DNA of 16,585 bases. Source: Alphaproteobacteria bacterium. Its GTDB lineage: Bacteria; Pseudomonadota; Alphaproteobacteria; UBA828. Of this stretch, positions 1 to 7,368 are shown piece after piece. The notes beneath the pieces are model-generated. The model ran no database searches, had not been told where the DNA came from, and saw nothing but the letters and a program-made list of their open reading frames with translations. Location: the NCBI GenBank assembly GCA_018668475.1, contig JABJCZ010000163.1:1-16585 (forward strand), written 5' to 3'. Position numbers and translations under genes: made by a program. Numbering within the stretch: position 1 is the first letter of the stretch; each line of letters begins with the position of its first letter.

Positions 1-24
1 AAGCCATCGCCGCGCGCAACTTGA

Positions 25-50
25 CCAAGCCTTCAAATTGGAAGGCATGG
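25..50 (-). terminator. Hairpin just downstream of the amidase gene; weak terminator candidate
   Basis: A stem GCCTTC/GAAGGC (29-34 and 41-46) with a 6-nt loop extends through one A-A mismatch by a further CCA/TGG pairing. That gives about nine base pairs, starting five bases after the amidase stop codon. The position suits transcription termination or 3'-end protection of the amidase message. No run of U follows on the minus strand, so it is not a canonical intrinsic terminator and may act only as a 3' stabiliser. Confidence 0.35.
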
Positions 51-54
51 CAAA

Positions 55-1587
55 TTACATCTTCTTCCAGTTACCGGTCTTCTCGAAGGCACGTGCTGCC
101 TGGAGGACCATTGCATCGTCATAGCGTTTGCCGACGATCATCATACCAATCGGCAGACCGGCCGACGACATCCCGCATGGAATGGAAATTGCCGGATGAC
201 CCGAGCAATCAAACGGCGCCGTGTTGCGCAGCATGTTGAGGGCCTTGTCGACGTTCTCCTCGCGGCTACAGTCGGGGGCTGGCAACTTGGTCGCTGTCAT
301 CGGCAGCGTCGGCATGATAATGACGTCAAATTCTTCAAAAACGGCGTCATAGGCATCCCGCAACTGGCGGCTCAGATTCTGTGCCTTGGCGTAATAGCGG
401 CCGTTATAATTCCGATGCATATACTCACCGAGCAGCATCGTCATCTTGACCGTCTCTGATAGATCATTGGGCCGGCTGCGCCAGCCGCGTGCGTAAGCGT
501 CCAGCAATGCGGTATTGTAATAACCCTCCCAGTTGGTGCCAAAGGCATTGCCCTTGAGCATCAGTTCGGTCGCACCTTCTGTCGCAATTGCGTTCCAGAT
601 GTGCAGGCCATCCAGATGCATCGGTATCGACACTTGCTTGACCGTCGCGCCAAGTTTCTTGAAGCTGTTGGCGGCGACCTTCACTTTCTGGTCGACGACT
701 TTCTCGCTTTCGGGGTGGCCAAATCCCTCCTTCAGAATGGCGACTTTCAACCCTTTGGCACCCTTGGCCAGCGCTTTTACGTAGTTCTGGGTCTTGCAGC
801 CGATCTGACGCGGGTCGTGGCTGTCAGGCCCGGCAATGGCCTGCAACAGGGTTGCAGTATCGGTGACGGTGCGGGCCATCGGGCCGGTGTGATCGAGGGT
901 CATCTCGATGGGGAAAACACCTGTATACGGGACCAGTCCGTGGGTCGGCTTGTGCCCGACAATGCCGGACCAGCAAGCAGGCATCCGGATGGATCCGCCC
1001 TGGTCGCCGCCCATTGCCATATCGGCTTCACCAATCGATACCAGCACGCCACTACCGGCTGAGGAGCCGCCTGAGGAGTAACCCTTCTTGTGTGGGTTCT
1101 CGACCATGCCGGTGGCTGTCGTAGCACTGCCGCCGTCGAAGCAGAGGTAGGTGTTCGCCGCCTTGCCGATAATCGTGCCGCCAGCATCAAGAATGCGGGT
1201 CACAATGGTCGCATCGACATCTGGCACGAAGCCTTCCAGCACCGAGGCGCCGTTCATCATGGGCACGCCGGAAAGGCAGATATTATCTTTCAGGACGATT
1301 TTCTTACCGGCGAGCGGCCCGCTCTTTTTGCCCTTCACTTCGCTCTTCCAGTACCAGGCATTGTACTTGTTATCTGCCTGTTCGGGGCGATGGCCGGGGG
1401 TGCGTGGGTATTTGACCGGCAGTTTGGTGTCTACCAGGTCATCGATACGGTCATAGGACGCAATGGTCCCGCCCATCAGCCCCTGAAAGCTCTCGGCATC
1501 CTCGATGCTCAGGTTCAGACCGAAACTGTCCGCGATATCGAGAACTTCCTCAACCGTCGGCGTGCGTACCGTTGGGAACTTTGCCAT
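55..1587 (-). CDS. Amidase-signature family hydrolase (nitrile/amide-pathway type amidase)
   Basis: The 510-residue product is a serine hydrolase of the amidase signature (AS) family, expected to hydrolyse a carboxamide to acid plus ammonia in the cytoplasm; no signal peptide is visible. The Ser-cisSer-Lys triad can be placed at Lys100 (in IVLKDN), Ser175 (in GYSSGGSSAGSG) and Ser199 (in GGDQGGSIRMP). These spacings match those of fatty acid amide hydrolase as I recall them. Stretches such as LAGKKIVLKDN, GVPMMNGAS, VPDVDATIVTRILDAG and KPTHGLVPYTG resemble the roughly 500-520 residue amidases that work with nitrile hydratases in Rhodococcus and Pseudomonas. A good ribosome binding site, GGGAGA (1593-1598), lies 5 nt before the ATG. 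No nitrile hydratase gene lies in the window, so the substrate is open. It is not GatA: no gatC or gatB is adjacent. Confidence 0.9.
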   Translation of the reverse strand: MAKFPTVRTPTVEEVLDIADSFGLNLSIEDAESFQGLMGGTIASYDRIDDLVDTKLPVKYPRTPGHRPEQADNKYNAWYWKSEVKGKKSGPLAGKKIVLKDNICLSGVPMMNGASVLEGFVPDVDATIVTRILDAGGTIIGKAANTYLCFDGGSATTATGMVENPHKKGYSSGGSSAGSGVLVSIGEADMAMGGDQGGSIRMPACWSGIVGHKPTHGLVPYTGVFPIEMTLDHTGPMARTVTDTATLLQAIAGPDSHDPRQIGCKTQNYVKALAKGAKGLKVAILKEGFGHPESEKVVDQKVKVAANSFKKLGATVKQVSIPMHLDGLHIWNAIATEGATELMLKGNAFGTNWEGYYNTALLDAYARGWRSRPNDLSETVKMTMLLGEYMHRNYNGRYYAKAQNLSRQLRDAYDAVFEEFDVIIMPTLPMTATKLPAPDCSREENVDKALNMLRNTAPFDCSGHPAISIPCGMSSAGLPIGMMIVGKRYDDAMVLQAARAFEKTGNWKKM

Positions 1588-1625
1588 GGGTATCTCCCTG
1601 TGTGTCTGGCGGCGTTTTTTATGTG

Positions 1626-1658
1626 CGCCCTCAATCGCTGTTTCGCTCTTGGAGGGCG
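1626..1658 (-). repeat. Inverted repeat, 7-bp arms, in the amidase leader
   Basis: CGCCCTC and GAGGGCG pair perfectly around a 19-nt loop, about 40 nt upstream of the amidase start. The large loop makes it weaker than the neighbouring hairpin. It could be an operator half-site pair or part of an RNA leader structure. Neither role is shown by sequence alone. Confidence 0.45.
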
Positions 1659-1672
1659 TTGTGTAGCGTCTG

Positions 1673-1690
1673 GCGCGAGTTGCCTCGCGC
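1673..1690 (-). repeat. Stable GC-rich hairpin between ABM and amidase genes
   Basis: The arms GCGCGAG and CTCGCGC form a 7-bp stem closed by a TTGC tetraloop. On the minus strand it lies 110 nt after the ABM stop codon and 86 nt before the amidase start. No U-tract follows on either strand, so it is not an ordinary intrinsic terminator. It could be an attenuator-like leader element or an mRNA processing or stability element between the two genes. Confidence 0.5.
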
Positions 1691-1799
1691 GAAATTACTG
1701 GTCCAAAGGGTAAAACGCTGACGGGGTAGGAGTAAATAGTCTGTCGACCGGCGGCGCAGCTTTAATGCCAATTGATCAGCAGGTCGAGCAGGCGTGCAG

Positions 1800-2102
1800 T
1801 CAGCGGTTCATCGCGGCGATTTCGTCACAAGAGTGGACCTCGACCCCACCAATCAGCATTGGCTGGGCTTTCGCAATCCACCCGGCGACGGCATCGGAAG
1901 AGTTATGTATGTCCATCGCGTCGCGGCTGTCGTATCGCTCATAGGTGAAAAACAGCCCCGGTTCGGTCTCACACTGACAAACATAATAACTGACCGTCCC
2001 AGGCTCATTGGCTTCCACATACCTGACGACGTCAGCCAGTGCCTCGGCCATGGCGTCCGTGAACTCTTTCCGCACCCGGATTTTTGCTACAATTGAGATC
2101 AT
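1800..2102 (-). CDS. Antibiotic biosynthesis monooxygenase (ABM) domain protein, putative quinol monooxygenase-like
   Basis: This is a 100-residue single-domain protein with the alpha/beta pattern of the dimeric ABM/YgiN family: an N-terminal strand (ISIVAKIRV), a helix with conserved spacing (residues 13-31), a glycine turn and strand (EPGTVSYYVC), then FFTYERYDSRDAMDIHNSS and a last strand near GGVEVHS. Members are cofactor-less oxygenases of quinols or polyphenols, or heme- or aldehyde-handling proteins, so the substrate cannot be assigned. His66 lies where many family members have a conserved histidine. The product has a Cys42-x-Cys44 pair, which may simply be chance. AAGGGG (2108-2113) sits 5 nt before the ATG. 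Its orientation suggests co-expression with the amidase, although the 212-nt gap weakens that inference. Confidence 0.75.
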   Translation of the reverse strand: MISIVAKIRVRKEFTDAMAEALADVVRYVEANEPGTVSYYVCQCETEPGLFFTYERYDSRDAMDIHNSSDAVAGWIAKAQPMLIGGVEVHSCDEIAAMNR

Positions 2103-2110
2103 GTTTGCCC

Positions 2111-2129
2111 CTTCGGGTTGCTTCGGGTT
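2111..2129. repeat. Tandem 9-mer CTTCGGGTT in the ABM leader
   Basis: CTTCGGGTT occurs at 2111-2119 and again at 2121-2129, separated by one base, directly upstream of and partly overlapping the ABM ribosome binding site. It could be slipped-strand duplication or a short regulator-binding direct repeat. With only two copies, chance cannot be excluded. Confidence 0.4.
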
Positions 2130-2250
2130 CGACCATCCGGTCGGCGGTATGTGTTGTCAATGGTCAAGCGATACTGCGGGGTCTGAGAGCAAGCGCGTGT
2201 CGCGGCGCAATATTTCACATATTTGGCTTCGACAAAAAATCCCACATCCC

Positions 2251-2280
2251 TTGATGTAACCAGGCGTGCCTGACTATATT
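2251..2280 (+). promoter_or_regulatory. Candidate sigma70 promoter of the PhaJ-like gene
   Basis: TTGATG (2251-2256) and TATATT (2275-2280) are separated by 18 nt. They match the housekeeping consensus at 4 of 6 and 5 of 6 positions. Transcription would begin near 2287, giving a leader of about 80 nt before the ATG at 2370. The hexamers sit in a noticeably AT-richer island than the surrounding coding DNA. Confidence 0.45.
2261..2272. promoter_or_regulatory. Palindrome CAGGCgtGCCTG inside the promoter spacer
   Basis: The arms CAGGC and GCCTG are perfect and separated by GT. The palindrome lies wholly between the candidate -35 and -10 hexamers, where a bound repressor would block RNA polymerase or a MerR-like activator would act. 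I cannot name the regulator. Confidence 0.4.
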
Positions 2281-2298
2281 GCAAATGTTGCAGTGCAA
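2280..2298. promoter_or_regulatory. TGCA-rich site at the predicted transcription start; possible PhaR-type operator
   Basis: TGCA occurs three times in 18 nt (2280, 2289 and 2294). The last two form the perfect 11-nt palindrome TTGCAgTGCAA (2288-2298). It covers the predicted start of transcription, a normal place for a repressor. As recalled, alphaproteobacterial PhaR repressors of polyhydroxyalkanoate genes bind TGC-rich sequences, and the gene downstream resembles phaJ, so a PhaR link is plausible but inferred. Confidence 0.35.
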
Positions 2299-2369
2299 AA
2301 TTTCAGGCGTCTCCGGCTCGGGCCTCTAGCTCGTCCCGACGGCGCATTTCACGATATATGAGGACATAA

Positions 2370-2816
2370 ATGCAGGTAGTCCAGAAGGCCGAGGCGCCAA
2401 CGGTCATTTATTTTGAGGATTTGCGTGAGGGCATGAGCGCCGAATACAGGCGCACCGTTACCCAGCGTGATGTGGAGCTGTTCGCTCAGGTCTCAGGCGA
2501 CAACAACCCGCTCCATCTCGATGAAAGTTATGCCAAGGGGACGATGTTCAAAGGGCGCATTGCCCACGGCATGCTGACGGCATCCTATATATCGACCGTT
2601 ATCGGCACACAGATGCCAGGGCCTGGCTGCATTTATCTCGGCCAATCCTTTCGCTTCAAGGCGCCGGTGCGTGCAGGGGATGAAGTGGTGGCAAAGGTGA
2701 CCGTAACCGAGCTGCAGCCTGCAAAGTGTCGTGCGACTTTCCGGACGACCTGCTCCGTTGGTGAGCGGGTGGTGCTGGATGGCGAGGCGCTTATCCAGGT
2801 GCCGTCCCGTGCCTGA
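2370..2816 (+). CDS. phaJ: MaoC-family (R)-specific enoyl-CoA hydratase, PhaJ-like
   Basis: The 148-residue product is a single hot-dog-fold hydratase of the MaoC family. It carries the catalytic dyad Asp44 and His49 in SGDNNPLHLD and the conserved helix region FKGRIAHGMLTAS. GCIYLGQSFRFKAPVRAGDE and the C-terminal GEALIQVP follow the Aeromonas PhaJ pattern closely. Such enzymes hydrate trans-2-enoyl-CoA to (R)-3-hydroxyacyl-CoA, feeding polyhydroxyalkanoate synthase from beta-oxidation. Without the strict hydratase substrate residues resolved, a general MaoC dehydratase is the alternative. GAGGA (2360-2364) lies 5 nt before the ATG. The gene has its own promoter candidate and operator-like sites. 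It stands 123 nt before ribF, so it is probably a separate unit or the first gene read into the ribF run. Confidence 0.85.
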   Translation: MQVVQKAEAPTVIYFEDLREGMSAEYRRTVTQRDVELFAQVSGDNNPLHLDESYAKGTMFKGRIAHGMLTASYISTVIGTQMPGPGCIYLGQSFRFKAPVRAGDEVVAKVTVTELQPAKCRATFRTTCSVGERVVLDGEALIQVPSRA

Positions 2817-2939
2817 GCGGATTGCCATTTCAATTTGCCGGGCAGTGTGACCTGCTGAGGCTGGTCAACAGCGCCGTGAACGCTTATTCTCCGGCGCGAA
2901 ATCAAGGTTTTCCGGCAGGTCAGGAACGGCTGCGCGACC
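2817..2939. other. Intergenic region before ribF
   Basis: This 123-nt gap shows no convincing terminator after the PhaJ-like gene. A weak promoter-like pair, TGGTCA then TATTCT (2885-2890) with a 17-nt spacer, lies about 50 nt before the ribF start, but the match is poor. I see no FMN riboswitch; the region is too short and lacks its conserved stems. Confidence 0.45.
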
Positions 2940-3959
2940 ATGCGAATTGTTCGCCATTGGCGTCATGTAGATAAGCACGCCCGTGGCGCCGTCGTGGCCA
3001 TTGGCAATTTCGACGGCGTCCATCGGGGCCACCGCGCGGTGATCGCGGCGGCGGCCGATGTTGCACGCGCTACCGGCCGCCCGCTCGGCGTGTTGACCTT
3101 CGAACCACACCCGCGCGAGGTTCTGGGTCGGGTTGACCATCCCTTCCGGTTGACCCCGTTTCGCGCCAAAGCCGAAGCGATTGCCGCCCTTGGCGTCGAT
3201 ATTCTCTATGCCGCCCGTTTCGACGCGGCGTTTGCGGCGCTCGAGCCGGAAGCGTTTGTTCGGGACGTCATCATCACCGGCCTTGGCGCGTTTCATGTCG
3301 TGATCGGCTACGATTTTGCCTTCGGGCGAAAACGAGGCGGCAATATCGACCTGCTGCGCCGTATGGCTGACGATGGTGGATACCTGGTCAGCCAGGTCGA
3401 CAAGGCACAGGATGAAGAAGGCGCTTTTTCGGCCAGTGAAGCCAGACGATATCTGGGCGATGGCGATGTTGCCGGGGCCGCGCGTATTCTGGGGCGCCCC
3501 TGGGAAGTTGTGGGCCGCGTGCGGTCTGGTGCCCGTATCGGTCGCACCATGGGGTTTCCGACAGCGAACCTGGCGGTCGAGCGGTTGTTCCGCCCTTCAC
3601 CGGGGATTTATGCCGTGTGGGCCGGCGTTCAGCGCGCTGGGGCGCATTGGGATACTGAGCCGGACTGGCATCCGGCAGCCGCCTATCTCGGTCGTCGTCC
3701 GACGTTTGACAAGACCGAAGAACTTCTCGAAGCCCATTTGCTCGACTTTACCGGCGATATTTACGGTCGGCGCTTGCGTATCGCGTTCGTTGAGCATATT
3801 CGGGGTGATCGAAAGTTTGACGGTATGGAGGACCTCAAGGCGCAGATCGATAAGGACTGCATTCGTGCCCGTGAGATCCTCTCCGCTACTCAGCCACCTG
3901 CTGGCGCAACCAAACTGAACGCTGCTCAGGCAGGCGCAACCAAACAGGCTCAGTCATGA
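2940..3959 (+). CDS. ribF: Bifunctional riboflavin kinase / FAD synthetase
   Basis: The product makes FMN from riboflavin and ATP, then FAD from FMN and ATP, in the cytoplasm. The N-terminal FAD synthetase (nucleotidyltransferase) domain shows [10 protein letters not shown] (residues 22-31), FEPHPRE, the RLTPF segment and [13 protein letters not shown]. The C-terminal riboflavin kinase domain shows [10 protein letters not shown], with PTAN at 207-210, the likely catalytic Glu264 in EAHLLD, and [14 protein letters not shown] followed by [12 protein letters not shown]. At 339 residues it is slightly longer than usual. The extra is a C-terminal tail of about 25 residues containing a duplicated AGATK unit. 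The ribosome binding site is poor: AGGA (2922-2925) lies 14 nt upstream. Its stop overlaps the ileS start as ATGA, so the two are translationally coupled, a common alphaproteobacterial arrangement. Confidence 0.96.
   Translation: MRIVRHWRHVDKHARGAVVAIGNFDGVHRGHRAVIAAAADVARATGRPLGVLTFEPHPREVLGRVDHPFRLTPFRAKAEAIAALGVDILYAARFDAAFAALEPEAFVRDVIITGLGAFHVVIGYDFAFGRKRGGNIDLLRRMADDGGYLVSQVDKAQDEEGAFSASEARRYLGDGDVAGAARILGRPWEVVGRVRSGARIGRTMGFPTANLAVERLFRPSPGIYAVWAGVQRAGAHWDTEPDWHPAAAYLGRRPTFDKTEELLEAHLLDFTGDIYGRRLRIAFVEHIRGDRKFDGMEDLKAQIDKDCIRAREILSATQPPAGATKLNAAQAGATKQAQS
3903..3945 (+). repeat. Direct repeat GGCGCAACCAAAC in the 3' end of ribF
   Basis: The 13-mer is present at 3903-3915 and 3933-3945, exactly 30 nt (ten codons) apart. 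It encodes two copies of AGATK in the C-terminal tail beyond the kinase domain. The in-frame spacing suggests a duplication within a low-constraint tail. Confidence 0.7.
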
Positions 3960-6814
3960 CCACCGACTACCGCAAGACAGTCTTTCTGCCGCGCACGGAT
4001 TTTCCGATGAAGGCGCAGCTGCCCAAGCGCGAGCCGGACATGCTGGCCCGCTGGGCCGCGCTTGACGTCTATGGCAAGTTGCGCGAGCGCTCCAATGGGC
4101 GTGAGAAGTTCGTGCTTCATGACGGCCCGCCTTATGCCAACGGGCACCTCCATATCGGCCACGCCCTCAACAAGATTCTCAAAGACGTCATCGTCCGTTC
4201 GCAGCAAATGCTGGGGCACGATTCGGTCTATGTGCCGGGTTGGGATTGTCACGGTCTGCCCATCGAATGGCAGATCGAACAAAAATACCGCAAGGCCGGC
4301 AAGGACAAGGATGCCGTGCCGGCGGTGGAATTTCGGGCCGAGTGCCGGGCGTTTGCTGAAAAGTGGGTCGGCGTGCAGCGCGAGGAGTTCAAACGCCTTG
4401 GTGTGATGGGCGACTGGGACAACCCCTACACCACCATGAGTTTTGCTGCTGAAGCCCAGATTGTTCGCGAAATCGGCAAGTTTCTGGTCAATGGCGGTCT
4501 ATATCGCGGTGCCAAGCCGGTCATGTGGTCGCCGGTGGAGAAAACCGCGCTTGCCGAAGCCGAGGTCGAATACCACGACCATACGTCGACGACCGTCTGG
4601 GTCCGGTTCCCGGTCGCCTCATCGTCCCTCCCGGAGATTGAAGGCGCCGCGGTTCTGATCTGGACGACTACGCCGTGGACCATTCCAGGGAATAGGGCCA
4701 TTACCTTTGGCTCGTCCATCTCTTATAGCGTTGTTGAAGTGACCGACACGGCAGCCGACAGCGCCGCTCGAGTGGGCGAGAAGTTGGTCGTGGCGAGCGA
4801 GTTGATCGAGAGCATTTGCGGCGAAGTGGGGATCACCGGCCATCGTGTTCTGGCGGGCGGGATTGATGGCGCGGCGTTTGCCGGCTCAATCTGCGCACAT
4901 CCGTTGCGCGGCCAGGGCTTTGAATTTGATGTACCGATGATGCCTGGTGATCATGTCACCATCGAGCAGGGGTCCGGGTTCGTGCATACAGCGCCCGGCC
5001 ACGGCGCCGAGGATTTTGATGCCGTCTCAAAGTACAACGACGCTTGCCGCGCCGCTGGCGACGCACAGAGTATCATTGAGACGCCGGATACGGTCGGCCC
5101 GGACGGGACCTACTTCGAGCATGTGCCGCTGTTTGCCGGTCACCATGTTTACAAGGTCAATGGCGAGGTCGCCGATACCCTGGCGGCGGCCGGTATGTTG
5201 CTGGCTCGCGGTGAGCTCGTGCACTCCTATCCTCATTCGTGGCGATCCAAGGCACCGCTTATCTTCCGCAATACGCCGCAGTGGTTCATCAGCATGGCGA
5301 CCAATGATCTACGCAAAAAGGCATTGGATGCCATCGACGAAGTGCGTTGGGTGCCTGATTCCGGGCGCACACGCATCCGCACGATGATCGAAACCCGACC
5401 CGACTGGGTCGTTTCACGCCAGCGCGTCTGGGGTGTGCCAATCACCGTATTCACCAATAAGAAGAGCGGCGAGCCGCTGCGCGACCCCGACGTGGTTGAA
5501 CGCATTGCCCAGGCTGTGGAAGCCGACGGTGCTGAAGCCTGGCTGACAACCGACCCGGCAGTCTTCCTGGGCCCCGATCGCAACCCCGATGATTACGAAC
5601 AGGTCTTGGACATTCTTGATGTCTGGTTTGACAGCGGCTCAAGCCATGCCTTCGTGCTGGAAGAGCGTGATGATCTCAAGTGGCCGGCCTCGCTCTACCT
5701 GGAAGGGTCTGACCAGCATCGCGGCTGGTTTCATTCCTCACTACTGGAATCTTGCGGCACAAGGGGTCGGGCACCCTATGAGTCCGTGTTGACGCATGGT
5801 TTCGTGGTTGATGGTACGGGCCGCAAGATGTCGAAGTCGGATGGGAATGTCGTCGCACCTGAGAAGGTAATGAAGACATATGGTGCCGACATTCTGCGGC
5901 TGTGGGTTGTTAGTGCGGATTATTCGGAAGACCTGCGCATCTCGGATGAAATTCTGCGTTATCAGGCCGATAGCTATCGCCGCTTGCGCAATACCTTGCG
6001 CTTTCTGCTGGGCAATCTTGAGGGTTTCGATGCCAGCGAGCGCGTGGCGCCAACTGAGATGCCGGAACTCGAGCGCTGGGTACTGCATCGTCTGTGGCAG
6101 CTGGACCGCGATATTCGAACCTGGAGTGACGACTTTGAGTTCCATGCCATTTTCACGGCGTTGCACAACTTCTGTGCTGTGGAGCTTTCGGCCTTTTACT
6201 TTGATATCCGCAAAGACTCGCTCTATTGCGACCAGCCTGACAGCCCAACGCGGCGCGCGGCGCGGACGGTGCTGGACAGGCTCTTTGACTGCCTCACGGC
6301 ATGGCTTGCCCCCATACTCTGTTTTACGGCCGAGGAGGCCTGGCTTATCCGCAACCCGGGTGACGACGAGAGCGTCCATTTTCGTGATTTCCCCAGCGTG
6401 CCGGAAGCCTGGCAGGACGATGCTCTGGCCGCCAAATGGGAAACAGTGCGCAAGTTGCGGCGCGCGATCACCGGCGCGCTTGAGGTTGAGCGGGCAGAAA
6501 AGCGGATCGGCTCCAGTCTGCAGGCCAAGCCCCTCGTCTGGGCCGATGCCGAGTATCAGGCGGCGGCGGAAGGACTGTCACTGTCAGAGATCTGTATTAC
6601 GTCGGACGCCAGTTTTAAGACTGGAGAGCCGCCCGCCGATGCGTTTACGCTTGACGATGTGCCCGGCGTTGCTGTTTCAACGACCGCACCTGCAGGTGAA
6701 AAATGTGTCCGCTGTTGGCAAATTCTTCCCGATGTTGGCGCTCACAAGGTCCATGACGAGTTGTGTGGTCGCTGTGCCGAGGCGGTTGACGCCCGCCCGG
6801 CGGAGACGGATTAG
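3956..6814 (+). CDS. ileS: Isoleucyl-tRNA synthetase
   Basis: This 952-residue class I aminoacyl-tRNA synthetase attaches isoleucine to tRNA-Ile. Visible landmarks are the HIGH box at 66-69 ([12 protein letters not shown]), [11 protein letters not shown], the editing-domain stretch with [15 protein letters not shown] and later [11 protein letters not shown], the [10 protein letters not shown] and [13 protein letters not shown] blocks, and KMSKS at 624-628. A C-terminal zinc finger is formed by Cys917, Cys920, Cys937 and Cys940 (CVRCW and CGRC). Length and order fit the full bacterial enzyme with the CP1 editing domain. No internal stop or frameshift is seen. It starts inside the ribF stop and has only a weak ribosome binding site, in keeping with coupling. 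I see no T-box or other leader control at the gene itself. Confidence 0.98.
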   Translation: MTTDYRKTVFLPRTDFPMKAQLPKREPDMLARWAALDVYGKLRERSNGREKFVLHDGPPYANGHLHIGHALNKILKDVIVRSQQMLGHDSVYVPGWDCHGLPIEWQIEQKYRKAGKDKDAVPAVEFRAECRAFAEKWVGVQREEFKRLGVMGDWDNPYTTMSFAAEAQIVREIGKFLVNGGLYRGAKPVMWSPVEKTALAEAEVEYHDHTSTTVWVRFPVASSSLPEIEGAAVLIWTTTPWTIPGNRAITFGSSISYSVVEVTDTAADSAARVGEKLVVASELIESICGEVGITGHRVLAGGIDGAAFAGSICAHPLRGQGFEFDVPMMPGDHVTIEQGSGFVHTAPGHGAEDFDAVSKYNDACRAAGDAQSIIETPDTVGPDGTYFEHVPLFAGHHVYKVNGEVADTLAAAGMLLARGELVHSYPHSWRSKAPLIFRNTPQWFISMATNDLRKKALDAIDEVRWVPDSGRTRIRTMIETRPDWVVSRQRVWGVPITVFTNKKSGEPLRDPDVVERIAQAVEADGAEAWLTTDPAVFLGPDRNPDDYEQVLDILDVWFDSGSSHAFVLEERDDLKWPASLYLEGSDQHRGWFHSSLLESCGTRGRAPYESVLTHGFVVDGTGRKMSKSDGNVVAPEKVMKTYGADILRLWVVSADYSEDLRISDEILRYQADSYRRLRNTLRFLLGNLEGFDASERVAPTEMPELERWVLHRLWQLDRDIRTWSDDFEFHAIFTALHNFCAVELSAFYFDIRKDSLYCDQPDSPTRRAARTVLDRLFDCLTAWLAPILCFTAEEAWLIRNPGDDESVHFRDFPSVPEAWQDDALAAKWETVRKLRRAITGALEVERAEKRIGSSLQAKPLVWADAEYQAAAEGLSLSEICITSDASFKTGEPPADAFTLDDVPGVAVSTTAPAGEKCVRCWQILPDVGAHKVHDELCGRCAEAVDARPAETD

Positions 6815-6862
6815 CGCCACTATGCGGCTTCGGCAGGGACTGGGCCAAATCGGGGAGCATGG

Positions 6863-7336
6863 ATGATGCTGCGCTTCGGCATGGCTATCGCCGTATTAAT
6901 TATTGCTGCCGACCAGGCCACCAAACTCGGCGCTGTTGCCGCTCTATGGGACCCACCGCGCGCGGTAGAGGTGTTCGGTTTTTTTGATCTGGTGCCGGTC
7001 GAAAACCGTGGCGTGAGCTTTGGTTTGCTACAGGGCTCGGGCGATCTCGGACGCTGGCTGATCACGGCTTTGTCGCTGGCGGTCTCTATTGGCCTTGGCA
7101 TATGGCTGCGGCGGCAGACCGGCCGTCTGCCTGCGCTTGGCATCGCCCTCATTATCGGCGGCGCGCTGGGCAATGTCGTGGATCGCGTGCGACAGGGCTG
7201 GGTGATCGACTTTATTGACCTTCACGCCGGCACCTGGCACTGGCCAGCCTTTAACATTGCCGACGCGGCGATTACAATCGGGGTGGTGATACTGTTGGTC
7301 GATGGCTTGCTCCACCCGGCCAAACGACCTACATAG
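6863..7336 (+). CDS. lspA: Lipoprotein signal peptidase (signal peptidase II)
   Basis: This 157-residue inner-membrane aspartic peptidase cleaves prolipoproteins before the lipidated cysteine. Four hydrophobic segments are visible, roughly at residues 3-17, 63-82, 91-104 and 133-150. Conserved boxes are ADQATK, VENRGVSFG, GGALGNVVDR with catalytic Asp107, VIDFIDLH, and FNIADAAITIG with catalytic Asp134. The 27-residue spacing of the two aspartates equals that of the B. subtilis pair as recalled. GGGGAG (6852-6857) precedes tandem ATG codons at 6863 and 6866, so either could start. It lies 48 nt after ileS, the usual ileS-lspA arrangement. The next gene encodes a lipoprotein, a likely client. 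Confidence 0.97.
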   Translation: MMLRFGMAIAVLIIAADQATKLGAVAALWDPPRAVEVFGFFDLVPVENRGVSFGLLQGSGDLGRWLITALSLAVSIGLGIWLRRQTGRLPALGIALIIGGALGNVVDRVRQGWVIDFIDLHAGTWHWPAFNIADAAITIGVVILLVDGLLHPAKRPT

Positions 7337-7368
7337 TGGTCATGTTGGCCAAAGAGGAATGTTCACGC

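Larger units (their letters stand above)
1588..1799. other. Intergenic region between amidase and ABM genes, with two inverted repeats
   Basis: This 212-nt stretch holds the amidase ribosome binding site and two perfect inverted repeats: CGCCCTC/GAGGGCG (1626-1632 and 1652-1658) and GCGCGAG/CTCGCGC (1673-1679 and 1684-1690). I found no minus-strand promoter with good -35 and -10 hexamers, so the amidase may be co-transcribed with the upstream ABM gene or use a promoter that departs from sigma70 consensus. No open reading frame here looks real. Confidence 0.6.
2103..2369. promoter_or_regulatory. Divergent intergenic region between ABM (minus) and PhaJ-like (plus) genes
   Basis: This 267-nt region is the largest non-coding stretch in the window. 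It contains the ABM ribosome binding site, a tandem 9-mer (2111-2129), a sigma70-like promoter candidate facing the PhaJ-like gene (2251-2280), and two palindromes near that promoter. On the minus strand an exact TTGACA (2155-2160) lacks a matching -10 at normal spacing, so the ABM promoter is unresolved. A 61-codon reading frame across this region is not believable as a gene. Confidence 0.6.

Noticed and set aside
21..30. TTGACCAAGC near both window ends (21-30 and 16492-16501)
   Set aside because: Similarity is limited to about ten bases, and the right copy is tadA coding sequence. There is no evidence of flanking repeats of an inserted element.
1612..1621. Plus-strand T6 run as an intrinsic terminator
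   Set aside because: No stem precedes it on the plus strand, and no plus-strand gene ends nearby. On the minus strand it is an A run in the amidase leader.
1090..1713. 207-codon plus-strand frame opposite the amidase
   Set aside because: It is antisense to the amidase active-site region, whose signature is intact on the minus strand; no motif supports the plus frame.
1710..1720. 11-mer GTAAAACGCTG shared with 16435-16445
   Set aside because: Two copies of an 11-mer 14.7 kb apart, without flanking similarity, are compatible with chance; no attachment site or element is indicated.
2155..2160. Exact minus-strand TTGACA as the ABM promoter
   Set aside because: At 16-18 nt downstream there is only GC-rich sequence with no acceptable -10 hexamer.
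2099..2284. 61-codon minus-strand frame across the divergent intergenic region
   Set aside because: It overlaps the ABM start and the PhaJ-like promoter candidate, has no ribosome binding site and no recognisable sequence.
5880..6866. 328-codon plus-strand open frame inside ileS
   Set aside because: It lies wholly within strong ileS coding sequence (apart from its last bases) in another frame, has a low-complexity Arg/Ser/Ala composition and no recognisable domain. It is a GC-rich shadow.
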